DNA of 64,000 nucleotides from assembly GCA_003249025.1 (NCBI GenBank), contig QBMH01000003.1, positions 1 through 64,000 of the forward strand. Direction: 5' to 3'. This stretch comes from Leptolyngbya sp. (GTDB lineage: Bacteria; Cyanobacteriota; Cyanobacteriia; Leptolyngbyales; Leptolyngbyaceae). Under the pieces are notes generated by a model. The model did no database searches, was not told where the DNA came from, and worked only from the letters and a program-made list of their open reading frames with translations. Each line of letters begins with the position of its first letter. Positions within the stretch are counted from its first letter, which is position 1. Shown one piece after another: positions 60,872-64,000 of this stretch. The translations under genes and the position numbers were made by a program.

Positions 60872-61576
60872 ATGCAAACACAAGCATTGCTCAACTATGA
60901 GCCTATTGTTGGACACTTAAATGGTTCAAAAAATAAAAAAATTAAATTAAGCTCAACCGCTGTCAACTCTTGGCTGAAACAGATTTCTTTAGGTAACTAT
61001 TCTTGCTTTTGGAATTTATGGGTACAGTATCAAGCTGATTTATACAAACATTGCTTGCGCTGGATGGAAAACAATTCTGCTGATGCTGAGGATGTTTTGA
61101 GTCAGGCAAAGCTCCTAGCTTGGACTAAATTGCAGCAATACGCAAACACGATTACCAACCTTAAAGCTTGGTTGACACGCCTCACCCACAACCTTTGTAT
61201 GGATGTTTGGCGAAAACGACGCAAAGAAGTGATTATCCACGACCCTCAAGAGAGCATCAGCCAAGGACAAATTTTTCTTGCCTCACCCATTGGCACTCCA
61301 GAAAGCTGCTTACTCAATCGTGAGTTGCTGTTAATCATTCATCGATCCATTGAAGAACTCCCCGATCGCCTACTTCAACCGTTTCAATTACGTTTTTTTC
61401 AAGATTGCTCCTATGCCGCGATCGCAGATCATCTCTCCATTACTCAAGGCACAGCCCGCAAGCGAATTCAAGAAGCAAGAGAGTTTCTTCGCCACCGAAT
61501 CACCGTCTATTTAGCTGGAGAATCCAAAATTCACAACTCATACTTCCCTGCCGTCTTTTCTACAGAATCAAACTAG
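60872..61576 (+). CDS. ECF-like RNA polymerase sigma factor
   Basis: Region 2: DAEDVLSQAKLLAWTKLQQY...NLKAWLTRLTHNLCMDVWRKRRKE; region 4: RLLQPFQLRFFQDCSYAAIADHLSITQGTARKRIQEAREFL. Confidence 0.85.
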   Translation: MQTQALLNYEPIVGHLNGSKNKKIKLSSTAVNSWLKQISLGNYSCFWNLWVQYQADLYKHCLRWMENNSADAEDVLSQAKLLAWTKLQQYANTITNLKAWLTRLTHNLCMDVWRKRRKEVIIHDPQESISQGQIFLASPIGTPESCLLNRELLLIIHRSIEELPDRLLQPFQLRFFQDCSYAAIADHLSITQGTARKRIQEAREFLRHRITVYLAGESKIHNSYFPAVFSTESN

Positions 61577-61657
61577 TTAGGATTCACGTTAAAAAGCGAG
61601 GGGTTATTTTTGAAGTCGCTGCCCAATTTTGTATTAAACTAGCTGAGATGAAAAGTT

Positions 61658-62776
61658 ATGGTGGAGCATCACGAGTGGGAGTGGTTAAAACGGGATGATC
61701 TTCCACCCGCTAAAAAAGAGACGGAAACTGGCGATCGCCAGATAGACGATCTTAGGCGCTGGGTTGATACAAATGCTTCCAATTCACCAAAAGCAGAGGA
61801 TTATCCGCGAGACCGTTCTCTGGATCGTCATCGCGAACGAATACGACAGCGTATAGAGGCTGCTAAAATTTGGCTACAAAATAATAGACCGCCCAACGAG
61901 AATGCACAGACCTCCTCTCATCGTGTTCAACCCATTTCAGCGGTAACTTCTTCCACGCCTGAACCACCATCAATTTCTGTCCCTGTAAAGCTGACGGTTG
62001 TTGCGACAAATCCGTCCCTTCCCGTTTCCAGTGTTAGTGCGTCGGCTCCTGCTGTCATTGGCTCATTGCCGTCCACTGCTATTGATGAAAAGCAGCCGAG
62101 CGAACAAAAATTAGTTAAGCAATCCTCCCAAAAACCTATGGCACCGAAGAAAGATGATTATCGCGAGGGTTTGAAGCAAGAGTTTACGAACTTGTTTGAA
62201 ACTCTTGACCTTAAAGACACACAAAAGCACTATCTGCGATCGCGTTGGTTAGACCAAGTACTGTGGATGGAAGGACGGGCTGGTAAGGCACGAGATTTCC
62301 ATTACCGCTTGCGACTGACGACCATCATTGGAGGCGTGCTAATTCCAGCCTTAGTGAGCCTCAATTTTATGGATGCTAACAATGAGCGGCTGAAGCAGTT
62401 TTTGGGAGTGTCTACTTTTGCCCTTAGCCAAATTGTGGCGGTGAGTGCAGCAACAGAGCAATTTTTTAACTATGGTGAGCGCTGGCGACACTATCGACGC
62501 GGTGTGGAATCCCTCAAAACTCAAGGCTGGCAGTTTTTTGAGTTGGGTGGTCCTTATCAAACTTATAAAACTCATGACGAAGCTTTTCATACGTTTGCGG
62601 GGCAAGTAGAGTCAATTCTTCAGCAAGACGTTGAAGTGTATGCGACTCAAGTCACTCAGCCAAAGAAAGATACCGAGCCCAAGGAGAACAGCAACAGTGT
62701 CGCAATCACTAACACTCCAATCAGCAGTGAGGCGAGCAATCGCAGAGAACCTGCTGCTATGAAGACACCCTCTTAG
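61658..62776 (+). CDS. DUF4231 (SLATT-like) two-TM membrane protein with disordered N-terminus
   Basis: HYLRSRWLDQVLWMEGRAGKARDFHYRLRLTTIIGGVLIPALVSLNF...GERWRHYRRGVESLKTQGWQFFELGGPY...AFHTFAGQVESIL. Confidence 0.85.
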   Translation: MVEHHEWEWLKRDDLPPAKKETETGDRQIDDLRRWVDTNASNSPKAEDYPRDRSLDRHRERIRQRIEAAKIWLQNNRPPNENAQTSSHRVQPISAVTSSTPEPPSISVPVKLTVVATNPSLPVSSVSASAPAVIGSLPSTAIDEKQPSEQKLVKQSSQKPMAPKKDDYREGLKQEFTNLFETLDLKDTQKHYLRSRWLDQVLWMEGRAGKARDFHYRLRLTTIIGGVLIPALVSLNFMDANNERLKQFLGVSTFALSQIVAVSAATEQFFNYGERWRHYRRGVESLKTQGWQFFELGGPYQTYKTHDEAFHTFAGQVESILQQDVEVYATQVTQPKKDTEPKENSNSVAITNTPISSEASNRREPAAMKTPS

Positions 62777-62787
62777 AGTGAGAAAAA

Positions 62788-62813
62788 GGTCTTACAGCGA
62801 TCGCTGTAAGACC
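62788..62813. repeat. 26-bp perfect palindrome centred on HIP1
   Basis: GGTCTTACAGCGATCGCTGTAAGACC. Confidence 0.9.
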
Positions 62814-62870
62814 CATATACAATTCTGTAACGCGTTCCTAAGTAATCAGCGAGTATCTCTAAAACAATAC

Positions 62871-62982
62871 TCCGGACAGTTTTTGAGACAGAGGCTGAAA
62901 CCCCCATTCTGCCGTTGGCATTTGACCTCCCTGAGGAGGCTAAAACCCGCATTCTACCGTTAGCGATTTAAAATTGTCCGGA
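62871..62982. repeat. Small MITE-like element with TIRs and internal direct repeats
   Basis: TIRs TCCGGACAGTTTT (62871-62883) / AAAATTGTCCGGA (62970-62982), 12/13 match; internal copies AGGCTGAAACCCCCATTCTGCCGTTGGCATTT (62892-62923) and AGGCTAAAACCCGCATTCTACCGTTAGCGATTT (62937-62969). Confidence 0.7.
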
Positions 62983-63098
62983 CTGGTGCTAAAAGATGCA
63001 TTAAAGAACTTCGCTGGAATGATTTAAAGTTTGTCGCTTAATTTATTTAGTTGGTGGTCTAAACCCCCGTCTATATCCCACTTTACTGCTTGATAATC

Positions 63099-64000
63099 AT
63101 GACAATCTCTGAAGATGTATCCGCTTCCCCTGATCACACAGATTTTGCATTAGACTCAACCGCCAACAGTGGGAGCCGGTTTCAAGATGCATTTATTTCC
63201 TATGGACGGGCAGATAGTAAGGCATTTGCAACCAAGCTATATGGTCGATTGGTTGAGCAGGGGTTCAGAATCTGGTTTGACCAAAATGATATTCCCTTAG
63301 GCGTTGACTTTCAAAATCAAATTGATGATGGCTTGGAAAAGTCGGATAATTTCATCTATATCATCGCGCCTCATTCAATCAATTCCATTTATTGTGGCAA
63401 AGAAATTGATTTAGCACTTCAACGAAATAAACGAATTATTCCACTATTACATATTGAGCAAATTACTCAGGAAATTTGGCAGCAGCGAAATCCTACTCGA
63501 AACTTAACTGATTGGGAAGAGTATCAGGCGAAAGGTTTACACTCCAGTTTTCCTAATATGCATCCAGCGATCGGTAAGATCAACTGGGTCTATTTTCGTG
63601 AGGGAATTGATGATTTTGAGAAATCATTTTCTGGACTGTTAGAAATCTTCGATCGCCATCGAAATTATGTTCATCAACATACCTACTTTCTTGCAAAAGC
63701 ATTAGAGTGGGAGCGAAATCAGAAGCAATCCCCCTACCTGCTGGTTAGTGAAGACCGCAAAGCTGCGGAAACCTGGTTGAAAACTCGGTTTACTCAGGAA
63801 CAGCCTCCCTGTTTTCCAACAGATTTGCATTGCCAATTCATCTGCGACAGCATCAAGAACGCCAATAACTTGATGACAGATGTGTTTCTGTCCTACTCCG
63901 AGCGGGAACGCCCTGTGATGGAGAAAGTGGCACTGACACTGATGAGAGAAGGGCTGACGGTCTGGACAAACAAAACTGATATTAAAACAGGCGTTGAGTT
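63099..64000 (+). CDS. Tandem TIR-domain protein, 3'-truncated by the window end
   Basis: Open from ATG 63099 to 64000, absent from the ORF track. TIR 1: RFQDAFISYGRADSKAFATKLYGRLVEQGFRIWFDQNDIPLGVDFQNQIDDGLEKSDNFIYIIAPHSINSIYCGKEIDLALQ. TIR 2: MTDVFLSYSERERPVMEKVALTLMREGLTVWTNKTDIKTGVE. Confidence 0.92.
   Translation, partial: MTISEDVSASPDHTDFALDSTANSGSRFQDAFISYGRADSKAFATKLYGRLVEQGFRIWFDQNDIPLGVDFQNQIDDGLEKSDNFIYIIAPHSINSIYCGKEIDLALQRNKRIIPLLHIEQITQEIWQQRNPTRNLTDWEEYQAKGLHSSFPNMHPAIGKINWVYFREGIDDFEKSFSGLLEIFDRHRNYVHQHTYFLAKALEWERNQKQSPYLLVSEDRKAAETWLKTRFTQEQPPCFPTDLHCQFICDSIKNANNLMTDVFLSYSERERPVMEKVALTLMREGLTVWTNKTDIKTGVE

Overview
The window is a cyanobacterial chromosomal segment. HIP1 octamers (GCGATCGC) occur throughout, and it carries clpR-clpP, nrtABCD, rpoZ and many cyanobacterial DUF families. 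Most of it is housekeeping or metabolic: ClpR/ClpP, lgt, cobM, ppk, a group-2 sigma factor, gyrA, nrtABCD, rpoZ, comF, wecB, a HIT protein, a BMP-type ABC importer with a biuret-hydrolase-like amidase, and an osmoprotectant-type ABC pair. No rRNA, tRNA, CRISPR array, intact transposase or prophage structural gene was recognised. The less ordinary regions are: (1) 60.3-64.0 kb, with a candidate structured RNA, an ECF-like sigma factor, a DUF4231/SLATT-like membrane protein, a small MITE-like element, and a tandem-TIR protein that runs off the window end and is missing from the ORF track; (2) 23.2-27.8 kb, two DUF2079 genes separated by several DUF2079 debris fragments (one inverted) around an AT-rich FkbM methyltransferase; (3) leaderless C39 peptidase and GH19 genes that appear to share one N-terminal module; (4) NtcA-type promoter signatures ahead of nrtA and ahead of the BMP/amidase operon; (5) a membrane-tailed HNH-like protein that seems to lack its zinc cysteines. 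All calls come from reading the sequence and translations; no database search was run.
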